Assembly: GCF_900143645.1 (NCBI RefSeq)
Contig: NZ_FRFD01000004.1
Span: 310,001-374,000 of the forward strand
Length of the DNA stretch: 64,000 nt
Direction: 5' to 3'
Source of the DNA: Anaerocolumna xylanovorans DSM 12503
Lineage (GTDB): Bacteria; Bacillota; Clostridia; Lachnospirales; Lachnospiraceae
The first letter of the stretch is position 1. Each line of letters starts with the position of its first letter. Below the pieces are notes generated by a model, which saw only the letters and a program-made list of their open reading frames with translations, had not been told where the DNA came from and did not search any database. Shown piece by piece: positions 17,758-25,942 of the stretch. The position numbers and the translations under genes were made by a program.

Positions 17758-17832
17758 TGAATTGTCAATAATATTCAAAATTAAAGAAAATAAAAATATT
17801 CTTTTGACAATTCAGACAATTAATATTAAAAT
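17758..17832 (+). promoter_or_regulatory. Promoter of amino-acid permease gene with overlapping inverted repeat
   Basis: TTGACA (17804-17809), a 17-base spacer and TAAAAT (17827-17832) form the promoter. The -35 box is inside the right arm of an inverted repeat, TGAATTGTCAA (17758-17768) and TTGACAATTCA (17804-17814), separated by 35 AT-rich bases. A regulator bound to both arms would hide the -35 box. The rest of the 340-bp divergent region shows nothing else clear. Confidence 0.55.
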
Positions 17833-17880
17833 AATCCGGTATATATGGATATTAAGAAACATTCAAGGGGTTAGAATACG

Positions 17881-19236
17881 ATGGAGAATAGAAATAAACA
17901 AATTGAACATTACGGCCTTTTTACAGCCACTGCCATGATTATTGGTATTGTAATCGGTTCCGGCATCTTTTTTAAGGTAGATGATGTATTAAAATTGACA
18001 GGAGGCAGCGTAGGACTTGGTATTCTCGTCTTTGTTATCGGAGCCTTAAGCATTATCTTCGGCAGTCTTACCCTTACGGAACTGTCCGTACGTACAGAAG
18101 GGCCCGGAGGCGTAATCAGCTATTTTGAACAGTTCATATCCCCTAAAGCAGCAAGTGGATTCGGATGGTTTCAGACCTTTATCTATTTCCCAACAATTAA
18201 TGCGGTTATATCCTGGGTCGCAGCAATTTATATCTTTTCCTATCTTGGAAAAGAGGCTTCCCTGGAAGCGCAGATTGGCTTAGGCTTTATCATTTTCACC
18301 TTTTTCTATGGAGTAAATATTCTTTCCTACAAATTAGGCGGATATATTCAAAATGCAGCATCCATTATAAAACTGTTCCCCCTTATTGCCATTGCAATAG
18401 CCGGTATCTTCTATCATGGGCAAAGTGCAGCAATTCCGGCGGGTAAGGAAATAATAGAAAAAAGCCAGGTAGGGTTATCCTGGCTGGCAGCACTGGCCCC
18501 CATTGCCTTCTCCTATGATGGCTGGGTAGTATCTGTCAATATTACAAATGAGGTTAAGAATCCAAAGAAAAACATGCCTCTGGCTCTTATTATCGGTCCT
18601 TTGACTGTGTTAATGGTATATGTTTTATATTTTTTCGGTTTGAATAATTTGTTAGGCTCTGAATATATCATGACAATGGAAAATGAAGCCGTTAACAAGG
18701 CAGGCGAGATAATATTCGGCAGCAGCGGCACTAAAATTTTACTGTTCTTTATCATTATTTCCGTACTCGGCGTCGTAAACGGAATGACTCTGGGAAGCCT
18801 TCGTATGCCCTGGAATCTGGCCTCTAAGAATATGATCCCGAATTCCCAAAGAATTGCAAAGCTTCATCCGAAGTATGAGCTTTCTCTTCCCTCTGCCCTT
18901 ATCTCTTATATTACAGCAGCACTTTGGATGTTCTTTCATTATATTACTATGAAAAGCGGTATTCTGAAAGGAAGCGATATCAGTGAAATCGCTATTGTAT
19001 TCAGCTATATCTGCTATATGGTGCTCTACATCAAAGTGCTCTCCCTGCACCGGCAAAGCGTAGTGAAAGGTTTCTTTAAAGGTATCCTCTGCCCGGTATT
19101 AGGAATAGCAGGCTCTTTGATTATCCTGATTGGCGGACTGATATCCAATCCCTTTTACGTAATCTGCTTTATCCTGTCTTGCGGGCTGGTCTGCTTCCTG
19201 GGATACCTTTACTATAAAAGAACCGTTATAAGATAA
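17881..19236 (+). CDS. APC-family amino-acid permease
   Basis: 451 residues with about twelve membrane segments. The first helix contains IIGIVIGSGIFFKVDDV, the APC-superfamily substrate-binding GSGIF motif, and the second segment shows EGPGGVISYFEQF. This resembles LAT-type/SteT-like exchangers of Firmicutes. The ribosome site AAGGGG lies ten bases before the ATG. It is a monocistronic gene, convergent with the L,D-transpeptidase gene with only three bases between stop codons. The transported amino acid is not known. Confidence 0.87.
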   Translation: MENRNKQIEHYGLFTATAMIIGIVIGSGIFFKVDDVLKLTGGSVGLGILVFVIGALSIIFGSLTLTELSVRTEGPGGVISYFEQFISPKAASGFGWFQTFIYFPTINAVISWVAAIYIFSYLGKEASLEAQIGLGFIIFTFFYGVNILSYKLGGYIQNAASIIKLFPLIAIAIAGIFYHGQSAAIPAGKEIIEKSQVGLSWLAALAPIAFSYDGWVVSVNITNEVKNPKKNMPLALIIGPLTVLMVYVLYFFGLNNLLGSEYIMTMENEAVNKAGEIIFGSSGTKILLFFIIISVLGVVNGMTLGSLRMPWNLASKNMIPNSQRIAKLHPKYELSLPSALISYITAALWMFFHYITMKSGILKGSDISEIAIVFSYICYMVLYIKVLSLHRQSVVKGFFKGILCPVLGIAGSLIILIGGLISNPFYVICFILSCGLVCFLGYLYYKRTVIR

Positions 19237-19239
19237 AGT

Positions 19240-20718
19240 TTAATTATTTACCAGACTGTCCTTATCATCTTTGTTATAGCTTTCCGTTCCCGGCAGTTCG
19301 TATACCACAACGGCAACTCCGCGCTTGATGTTCTCAAACATAATCTTTGCTTTGCTGGGAGGCATATTGATGCAGCCATGGGAACCGCTTGTCATGTAAA
19401 TCTTTCCGCCAAAGCTGGAGCGCCAGGAAGCATCGTGAAATCCGATATTGCGGTTAAAGGGCATCCAGTATTTTACCGGTGTGGAATAATCCTCTCCCGT
19501 TAAGGTCGCATCATTCTCCTTATACTGGATGGGATAGGTTCCTACCGGTGTTCCAAAATTCCTTGACAGATTGCCGGACACAAAATTCGATTCCATTATC
19601 AGCTCTCCTTCCTTGTAAAAGAACAGGTGCTGAGCTGTCAGATTTACTTCCACGTAGGTATTTCCGATATCATCCGCTCCATATTGCTGGGCTGTCTGGA
19701 AATAAATCGGCTGCCTTTCTATCTGCTGGCCTTTATTAATCAGCTTTATAAGGTCTGCTTTTTCTGTTGTCCTGTCAAGCCACCAGCCATAATCGCCGCC
19801 CTTAATCTCTATCACATCCCCATAAGAGGTCTTAAAGGTGCGGACTTTTCCAAAAGAATTATACGTTTTTCCTATGTAATCTACAAATTCCTTGACCCCG
19901 TTTTCATCCAACTGAACCTTCATCTTGTCGTCCACGGACAGCCATTTACTGATTTTATTCCCGTCAAGTACTTCCGTTACATCCCCAAAATGATAGGTTA
20001 TCTTACTTCCCGCCAGCTTGTTCATCTTGCTTAAAGCTTTGACAAGGTCAGCGTTATCAGAAAATACCAGAGGCTTTTCATAAACCCCTGCTTTTTCCAG
20101 ACTTAATTCCGATTCCAAAGAAAGAACCGCTTTTTTTACCGCTTCATACATCTTTTCCGGATTAGCCTTTGCCCCGTTATCCTCCGGCACGATTACATAT
20201 CCATTTTCCCCGTAATCGGATATATGCGCATCCGTTGGTGCAATATTATAGTCCGGTGCAAAGCACTTAAGTCCTTCAAAATATTCTTTTAGTAATCCAT
20301 CATCATACAAAAGTGCCGCCCGCATTGTAATGTCATGGGACTTTAATAATGCCACGGGCCAGGCATAGGGATTCTGGACCTCCAGCAAATCCGATAATTT
20401 CTCATCGTATACGGTGTTTAAACCGATGTCCTCACCATATATTTTTTCTGTTAAGTCATTCCGTTCTTTAATGGTAAGCACATAAGACTCTACTTTTTCA
20501 TTTATTGCAGCCTCTGCCTGCTGCTCTGTCATATTGGACACACTTACACCATTAATTGCAGTGTTCTGATAAAAATGGCTTTTATAGTAAAAGGCCATAA
20601 AAAGGTATATTAATAAGAGCGGCACCGCTATGGCAACTCCTCCGTAGAGGAGTGCCTTTTTCGCAATACTGCCTTTATTCGTACCATTATTTGCATTTTT
20701 ATTTGCTAGCTCATTCAT
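19240..20718 (-). CDS. L,D-transpeptidase with YoaR-like peptidoglycan-binding region
   Basis: 492 residues. A single N-terminal membrane anchor (about 23-45) is followed by an extracellular domain of the YoaR/putative peptidoglycan-binding type, repeated in the middle. The C-terminal YkuD catalytic domain has the HGCINMPP motif with the catalytic Cys near residue 450 and HDASWRSSFGG before it. It makes 3-3 crosslinks or attaches proteins to peptidoglycan. No operon partner is visible. Confidence 0.9.
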   Translation of the reverse strand: MNELANKNANNGTNKGSIAKKALLYGGVAIAVPLLLIYLFMAFYYKSHFYQNTAINGVSVSNMTEQQAEAAINEKVESYVLTIKERNDLTEKIYGEDIGLNTVYDEKLSDLLEVQNPYAWPVALLKSHDITMRAALLYDDGLLKEYFEGLKCFAPDYNIAPTDAHISDYGENGYVIVPEDNGAKANPEKMYEAVKKAVLSLESELSLEKAGVYEKPLVFSDNADLVKALSKMNKLAGSKITYHFGDVTEVLDGNKISKWLSVDDKMKVQLDENGVKEFVDYIGKTYNSFGKVRTFKTSYGDVIEIKGGDYGWWLDRTTEKADLIKLINKGQQIERQPIYFQTAQQYGADDIGNTYVEVNLTAQHLFFYKEGELIMESNFVSGNLSRNFGTPVGTYPIQYKENDATLTGEDYSTPVKYWMPFNRNIGFHDASWRSSFGGKIYMTSGSHGCINMPPSKAKIMFENIKRGVAVVVYELPGTESYNKDDKDSLVNN

Positions 20719-20874
20719 GTTTTTACACCTTCTAGTTTATATATTGTATTTAATAACCCTATTACTCATTCATACATAACCATATTAACATAGAATGGTG
20801 TTAAATACTTGGCATTTTAATTACGTTTTCATTAAATGTATATTACATGGGATAGAAAACACAGCATATTTTCT

Positions 20875-22332
20875 TTACATTCGGTTAAAATCCTGAAGTC
20901 TTCCCAGCAGAGAAAGCGCTTCTTCATCCGCTGCTTTACAGGTATCTATCAGTTCTCCGATTTTCTTTCTGTTTTCAGGCTTATAAAGATTTCTCATCTG
21001 CAGCTCCGTACGTTCCCATCCGCCTAATACTTCTGATATCTTTATAACCACAGCAGCGGCTTCTCCAAACTTCTCTGCCAGTTTTATAAAAAATGGATTC
21101 CCGGGCTGCTCCTCTGCCTGTTTTTTAAAGAATTCACTTGCGTGCCATCTTCCGTCCATCAGGCAGTCCATGGCATCTCCCTGACACATAAGTCTCTCAG
21201 CCATAATAGGCATTATCGCATTATCTTTAAACTGCCCGTCATCTGTCACCGCTTTTTTCCATGCATCATAAGCCTGTATTCCCTTGGCATAGTTACCTGT
21301 CTGCCTTCCGGAGAGTACTTCGACCGCATTTTTTACAATGCCATCAATAGACATCTTCTCCCCTGTTTTCTCTCCCATACCGATAACCGAAACCGTATCC
21401 GGATTCTCCCACCAGTCTTTGCTGATGAAGTATCCTGACTCGTGGGTTTCAACGTTTCCTCCGAATTCAGGATTATCCTGAAAGAAGTTCCAGCCAAGAA
21501 GAGTATCTCCGTTATCTCTGTACCCGGTTATGATACAGGCTTCCGGCGGTCCTATGATTCCTGCTGCAATACAGGGAATTCCTTTGTCTATCTTTTCCTT
21601 AATGAAACGGATAAAATCTTCTTTTTTTGTATCTTCCGTCCGGCGGATGGCCTCATATCCGTATCCCAAACCTTCTATTCCCAGCCTGTACACCTTTTCC
21701 CACTCATCGAAAGTAAAGCATGCATCCACATTGCCGGCATTCCAGCATGTTACATCCCAGGTAAGCCGAAAGGCCGCCCCGCAGACTGCCATAACATAAT
21801 CATAATCTATATCTTCTCCTAAATAATTCGCACAAGCCTTTAAGCAAATCGGATAGGGTGTGCATCCCTGATAGCTGCCATAGCCAACTCTTGGTACCCC
21901 GTATAGAACCGTGCTGTCCTCTGTCGCTTTTAACTGTTCTGACTTCATTCTTTCCATCCTTTCTGACACACCATAAACACCGGCGCATAATTTCATACGT
22001 CCCACTTCTATTCTCCTTTTTCTAAATTCCAAAGGAGTAAAGCCGGTGACGCGGTTAAATGCTCTTGTAAAAGTATCCGGATTTGAAAATTGATATTTTT
22101 CGGCGATGTCAAGAATATTCATATGGCTGTGAATGATGTCAAAGGCTGCATTGGCAACTCTCCGTCCCACAATATAGCGGGACAGGGATTTTCCGGTTGT
22201 CTTTGCAAACGTCGACCTTAAATGTGACAGCGAAAAGCCTGTGGCCTCCTCTAATTCATTGTAATTGATTTCTGACTGCACCCTGCTTTCAACAAAAATG
22301 ATCACAGCACCTATGGTAAGAAAATAATCCAT
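20875..22332 (-). CDS. AraC-type HTH protein fused to BtrH/C39-like domain
   Basis: 485 residues. Residues about 15-105 form two AraC helix-turn-helix motifs (SLSHLRSTFAKTTG and FSNPDTFTRAFNRVTGFTPLEF). Instead of following a sensor, the DNA-binding part is N-terminal and is followed by a long domain with YQGCTPYPICLKACANYLG, similar to BtrH N-terminal/C39-peptidase-like proteins. A late helical segment ends the protein. The Shine-Dalgarno AGGAGTCAGG comes from the repeat element directly upstream. The reversed order suggests that the cysteine-protease-like domain senses or binds a peptide or acyl ligand. Target genes are unknown. Confidence 0.75.
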   Translation of the reverse strand: MDYFLTIGAVIIFVESRVQSEINYNELEEATGFSLSHLRSTFAKTTGKSLSRYIVGRRVANAAFDIIHSHMNILDIAEKYQFSNPDTFTRAFNRVTGFTPLEFRKRRIEVGRMKLCAGVYGVSERMERMKSEQLKATEDSTVLYGVPRVGYGSYQGCTPYPICLKACANYLGEDIDYDYVMAVCGAAFRLTWDVTCWNAGNVDACFTFDEWEKVYRLGIEGLGYGYEAIRRTEDTKKEDFIRFIKEKIDKGIPCIAAGIIGPPEACIITGYRDNGDTLLGWNFFQDNPEFGGNVETHESGYFISKDWWENPDTVSVIGMGEKTGEKMSIDGIVKNAVEVLSGRQTGNYAKGIQAYDAWKKAVTDDGQFKDNAIMPIMAERLMCQGDAMDCLMDGRWHASEFFKKQAEEQPGNPFFIKLAEKFGEAAAVVIKISEVLGGWERTELQMRNLYKPENRKKIGELIDTCKAADEEALSLLGRLQDFNRM

Positions 22333-22340
22333 CCTGACTC

Positions 22341-22411
22341 CTATGCATTTCGCAGATTTACTTGCGAAACTGCCTAAATAGAAAGTGAAAATTACTTTTC
22401 AAATTTTCACA
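22341..22411 (-). repeat. Hairpin repeat family, copy D (upstream of AraC/BtrH gene)
   Basis: Minus strand: GTGAAAATTT/AATTTTCAC hairpin, then CTATTTAGGCAGT, then TTTCGCA/TGCGAAA hairpin (22348-22369) and ATGCATAGGAG. The AGGAG lies seven bases before the ATG at 22332 and serves as its ribosome binding site. Confidence 0.78.
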
Positions 22412-22497
22412 TCATCACCTTGTTTTTATTCTTCATGAAGTGATTCCAGTTTAGCATAGCCCGATTCTTCCTTCTCGACTTTTTTGATGATTCCTGT

Positions 22498-22968
22498 TTA
22501 GCAGGATATTCCTTCCCTTTCGCAGATATGTTCAAGTAAAATCTGACAGCCCTCATATACATCCTCATAGGTCTTATCAAAGTTCCCTGTATACCAGGGG
22601 TCTGCAATATCCCTTGGATGAGAAGCAAGGTCTAAAAGTCTCATTACCTTATGTTCGGGGTCTCCCCCAAAAATCCTCTCCATAGAAAAAAGATTGCTTT
22701 TTTCCATACCGATAATGTAATCAAAACGGCTGTAATCTTCTTTTTTCAGCTGTACTGCCCTTTTTTCAGAAGTGTCAATTCCAACCTCTTTTAACTTACT
22801 TTTAGTCCCCCTATGCACTCCATTTCCAGCCTCTTCATCACTGGTTCCGGCAGAAGCTATATAGAACTTATCCGAAAGATTTCTTTTCTTAACCATATCC
22901 TTAAACACATACTCTGCCATAGGTGAACGGCATATATTCCCAAGGCACACAAACAAAACTCTGATCAT
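22498..22968 (-). CDS. Low-molecular-weight protein-tyrosine phosphatase
   Basis: 156 residues. The N-terminal P-loop VCLGNICRSPMAE carries the nucleophilic Cys and Arg of the CX5R motif, and the general-acid Asp is in ADPWYTG near residue 122. It is a complete, cytoplasmic enzyme that removes phosphate from protein tyrosines and, in Gram-positives, is often linked to polysaccharide or stress control. AGGAGG precedes the ATG. The gene stands alone and borders the AT-rich peptide island. Confidence 0.95.
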   Translation of the reverse strand: MIRVLFVCLGNICRSPMAEYVFKDMVKKRNLSDKFYIASAGTSDEEAGNGVHRGTKSKLKEVGIDTSEKRAVQLKKEDYSRFDYIIGMEKSNLFSMERIFGGDPEHKVMRLLDLASHPRDIADPWYTGNFDKTYEDVYEGCQILLEHICEREGISC

Positions 22969-23158
22969 ATGTTCCTCCTGTCAACAAATTTCTTTAAGAT
23001 ATTTTATCCTATTAATTTTTGCATGTCCACACATAAAATATTAATACTATCTCTTAAACTCCAACAAGTTATCAAATAATGCTAAAAGGAATTATAGTAA
23101 ATTTTATCCTGTAATAAAATGTATATAGTATTGAATAATTTGTTATAATTTGTTATAA

Positions 23159-23187
23159 TTGGTTGACGCTAGCAAAATATGTATAAT
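23159..23187 (+). promoter_or_regulatory. Possible promoter of the radical SAM peptide operon
   Basis: TTGGTT (23159-23164), a 17-base spacer and TATAAT (23182-23187) lie about 85 bases before the precursor start. The -35 is weak and TTGACG four bases downstream is a competing but badly spaced element. Between the phosphatase gene and the precursor (302 bp) nothing else but AT-rich DNA and a 9-bp palindromic site (ACGCTAGCA, 23166-23174) is seen. Confidence 0.35.
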
Positions 23188-23270
23188 AAAACCATATATC
23201 TTATTAATTAAAAATTTCTAATCTAACATAGCTTACAAAAACAAATGAACTATATTTGGAGGTAAATATT

Positions 23271-23450
23271 ATGGATATATTTGCATGCAGCATGGCTAAA
23301 AAAAGCATAGTAATTAATGAAGCAAATGAAGATATTTTTGCTTGTAGCATGGCTAAAAAGAGCATAGTGATTAATGAGGCAAATGAAGATATTTTTGCTT
23401 GTAGTATGGCCAAGAAGAGTACAACAATTTTACTTGACAAAAGTGCATAA
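23271..23450 (+). CDS. Three-repeat peptide, putative multi-core RiPP precursor
   Basis: 59 residues, almost entirely made of repeats: Met, then DIFACSMAKKSIVINEANE twice without any change, then DIFACSMAKKS followed by a diverged TTILLDKSA tail. Each unit has one Cys. There is no separate long leader; the spacer IVINEANE may serve as recognition or cleavage sequence. The ATG has GGAGG eight bases upstream. It is followed by a strong hairpin and by two radical SAM/SPASM enzymes, an MFS transporter and a GNAT protein, the standard neighbourhood of a modified ribosomal peptide. I do not recognise the sequence from any known family. A Cys-based thioether or a Lys crosslink is plausible, but untested. 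Confidence 0.78.
   Translation: MDIFACSMAKKSIVINEANEDIFACSMAKKSIVINEANEDIFACSMAKKSTTILLDKSA
23274..23420 (+). repeat. 57-bp tandem repeat encoding peptide units
   Basis: Units at 23274-23330, 23331-23387 and 23388-23420 (third only 11 codons conserved). Units 1 and 2 differ by six bases, all synonymous; units 2 and 3 differ by four bases over the shared 11 codons, also all synonymous. Confidence 0.95.
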
Positions 23451-23490
23451 TCAATTAATATGATGGTCATAAATGCTAGCGTTATAATAT

Positions 23491-23544
23491 AGTGGTTAAA
23501 TTGATTTATTTCATTTATGATGACATTTAATCAATTTAACCACT
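23491..23544 (+). terminator. Hairpin between precursor and radical SAM genes
   Basis: AGTGGTTAAATTGATT (23491-23506) pairs with AATCAATTTAACCACT (23529-23544), a 16-bp perfect stem with a 22-base loop and no T tract. It probably protects the precursor mRNA or partly terminates, so that the peptide is made in excess over the enzymes. Confidence 0.7.
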
Positions 23545-23561
23545 TAATATAGGAGAAAAAA

Positions 23562-24719
23562 ATGGAATTCGAATATAAAAATAAATTAATTCAATTAAAT
23601 GATTTTACTCGTGACTATAAAGTTATCAATAAAGAAAACCGACATTTATTAAAACAATCAATTAATACAATAGAAATCAATGATATTAATTCCTATATTG
23701 AATATGCAAAAAAAATTAATAGCTTTAATAATGTCTATTATAACATTACCAAAAGATGTAATCTTAAATGTTCATACTGCTATTCAGAACATAATGAATC
23801 TTATGTATCCTTAGATCAGAATAAAATAATTTTAAATAAATTAGGAGAATTAAATACAAAAACCATCACTCTAATTGGGGGAGAACCTTTTTGTCATCCA
23901 TACTTCTATGATTTATTAGAAAGTATAAAAAAGAAAGAGAGTATTAGTGAGATTTGTATAGTTACAAATGGAACATTAATAGATAATAAAAGAATAGAAG
24001 CATTTAAGGATAAACGTATTTTTATGCAAATAAGTTTAGATGGAATTAATGAAGAAACAAATGCTTTAACAAGAGGGATAGGGACTTTTGAAAAAGTAGC
24101 AAATAATTTTGCCATACTTAAAGAAAATAAAATAAAATTTAAAATTATGAAAGTAATAACTCGTGAGAATATTGACTTTTCACAAGAATTTTATTCTTAT
24201 TATAAAAAGCATGGAATAGAAACTGGATTCTTTATGGTTAAGCAAGTTCCTGAAAATTTAAAACCTACTAATGAACAAATAGTATCTTTACTCGATTACA
24301 TATATATCAACGAAGATAAAAATATTGATAGAGTTTTTGATATTGTCAAATTTGCTGACAATATGATGTTTGATAAAAATGGATTTCCAATAACTCATTG
24401 CGGCGCAGGAATAAATGCCTTAAGCGTTAATCCTAATGGTGATACTTTCCCTTGTGTAAAAAAATCACAACATGATGATTTGATAACAAATATTTTTAAT
24501 GAAGAGGCAATTGAAAAGATAAAGATAAATAGATTACATATTTTAGAAAAAGAGTTAGTAATGCAAAAAGAGTTTTGCAATAATTGTACAATAAAGTTTT
24601 TTTGTGGCGGAGGTTGTAGGGCTGAAGAATCCAATAAAATACCTTGTGAATATAATTGTACATATTTCAAATTAGCACTTGAATATTTTTGTAAAAAAGT
24701 ATGTGAAGGGATAGTATGA
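23562..24719 (+). CDS. Radical SAM/SPASM peptide maturase 1
   Basis: 385 residues. The radical SAM cluster motif is Cys66-x3-Cys70-x2-Cys73 (TKRCNLKCSYCYSEH), with GGEPF as the SAM-binding glycine motif. The C-terminal SPASM region holds HCGAGINALSVNPNGDTFPC, FCNNC and FFCGGGCRAE Cys patterns for auxiliary iron-sulfur clusters. This is the architecture of enzymes that install thioether or carbon-carbon crosslinks in ribosomal peptides (AlbA, CteB, StrB families). The N-terminal 55 residues may contain a peptide-binding part. AGGAG precedes the ATG. Base composition is very AT-rich, unlike the flanking genes. The substrate is inferred to be the three-repeat peptide upstream. Confidence 0.9.
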   Translation: MEFEYKNKLIQLNDFTRDYKVINKENRHLLKQSINTIEINDINSYIEYAKKINSFNNVYYNITKRCNLKCSYCYSEHNESYVSLDQNKIILNKLGELNTKTITLIGGEPFCHPYFYDLLESIKKKESISEICIVTNGTLIDNKRIEAFKDKRIFMQISLDGINEETNALTRGIGTFEKVANNFAILKENKIKFKIMKVITRENIDFSQEFYSYYKKHGIETGFFMVKQVPENLKPTNEQIVSLLDYIYINEDKNIDRVFDIVKFADNMMFDKNGFPITHCGAGINALSVNPNGDTFPCVKKSQHDDLITNIFNEEAIEKIKINRLHILEKELVMQKEFCNNCTIKFFCGGGCRAEESNKIPCEYNCTYFKLALEYFCKKVCEGIV

Positions 24720-25933
24720 TGAATATAAAAAAAAATTATATAGCAATTTTATTATCAATAATTATAAATAATTTTGGTGATGTCCTATTTGATTTATTCA
24801 TTGTATGGAAAATAACAGAAAAGTCAGGGAATATTTTAAATGCCGTATATTTAATAGGAAGTTCAATTATATTCAGAGCAATCCTGGCTCTTTTTATTGG
24901 AGTATTAATAGATAAAAATAATAAGAAATCCATGATCGTATTTTCTAATATAAGTTCAGCCCTAATAATTCTAATATTTGCATTATCATATAATTTTGTT
25001 CTTAACAATATATGGCTAGGTGTAGTATTTATTTTAATAAACGATATAAATAACGAAATATTTAGCAGATCTTATATTACTATGACTGCTGAATTGTTTG
25101 GTAAAGAAACATTTATTAAATTTCAGGCAAAGTACACTATTGTGAATAGAATAATTACTATTGCAGGCTCCAGTATTGTCGGTTTTTTAGTAGCATACAT
25201 ATCAGAAAATATAATTTTCGGCATAGATATAGTAACTTTCCTTATTTGTGCGTTGCTTATTTCGACTGTTAATTATAATTTCAAAAGAAGGGAAATGAAG
25301 GAAAGTGACAACCAAGCGAAAAACATTATTAAAAATATAGTATCTGATTTAAAATATGTATTTTCTGTTATGTTTAAAACTTCTTTCATCTTAAAATTTA
25401 TTCTCATAATGTTTATTCTCAATTTTGCATATGGGTACATACCCTATATCCTGCCAGTAATGATAGCAAATAATGCAACAAGTTCAGTACTTTTAGGTTT
25501 TATAAAATCTGCAGTGGCGATTGGTGAAATAATTGGCTTGTTGCTTGTATCAAAATTCGGAGAATATGTTAGTTCTTTATTTAAAATTAGTATGCTGGGA
25601 AATGCTATATGCATGTTGATTTTAATGGTGAGTAAAAATTATTATATTATAATATTACTTTTTGCATTATATGGAGCTTTAGATTCTATTACACAGCCTT
25701 TATTTAGCTATACTATAACAATTCTTGATGAAAATAATAGAGGTAAAATTCTTGGAGGAATAGATGCAATTATTTTATTGTCGCCAAGTATTGGGATGTA
25801 TTTTATCACAAAAATAATGAATATTAATATTTATATAGGATATGTTGCATTAGCTATTATCTTTAGTATAGCATTAATAATAGTGAATTATAGCAAAGAA
25901 TTAAAGCATATTATAGTGAAAAAAGATGAATGA
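24716..25933 (+). CDS. MFS transporter, probable peptide exporter
   Basis: 405 residues with about twelve membrane segments. The first cytoplasmic loop region LIDKNNKKSMIVFSN is the MFS motif A position, and the layout resembles the MFS_3/MefA-like efflux proteins. It overlaps the stop of radical SAM gene 1 by four bases (ATGA), so it is translationally coupled. In this setting it may export the mature product or give self-protection. No C39-type ABC exporter and no obvious protease is present in the island, so processing would have to rely on an external enzyme. Confidence 0.82.
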   Translation: MMNIKKNYIAILLSIIINNFGDVLFDLFIVWKITEKSGNILNAVYLIGSSIIFRAILALFIGVLIDKNNKKSMIVFSNISSALIILIFALSYNFVLNNIWLGVVFILINDINNEIFSRSYITMTAELFGKETFIKFQAKYTIVNRIITIAGSSIVGFLVAYISENIIFGIDIVTFLICALLISTVNYNFKRREMKESDNQAKNIIKNIVSDLKYVFSVMFKTSFILKFILIMFILNFAYGYIPYILPVMIANNATSSVLLGFIKSAVAIGEIIGLLLVSKFGEYVSSLFKISMLGNAICMLILMVSKNYYIIILLFALYGALDSITQPLFSYTITILDENNRGKILGGIDAIILLSPSIGMYFITKIMNINIYIGYVALAIIFSIALIIVNYSKELKHIIVKKDE

Positions 25934-25942
25934 AGGTGTGAA

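Noticed and set aside
22407..22628. Minus-strand open frame of 73 codons after the phosphatase gene
   Set aside because: Overlaps the 3' end of the phosphatase in another frame and has no supported start.
23274..23420. CRISPR-like array
   Set aside because: The three units are directly adjacent without unique spacers and are in frame within a gene with a ribosome site.
23204..23470. Minus-strand open frame of 88 codons with repeats
   Set aside because: It is antisense to the three-repeat peptide and has no ribosome site; the plus-strand frame has GGAGG and only synonymous repeat differences.
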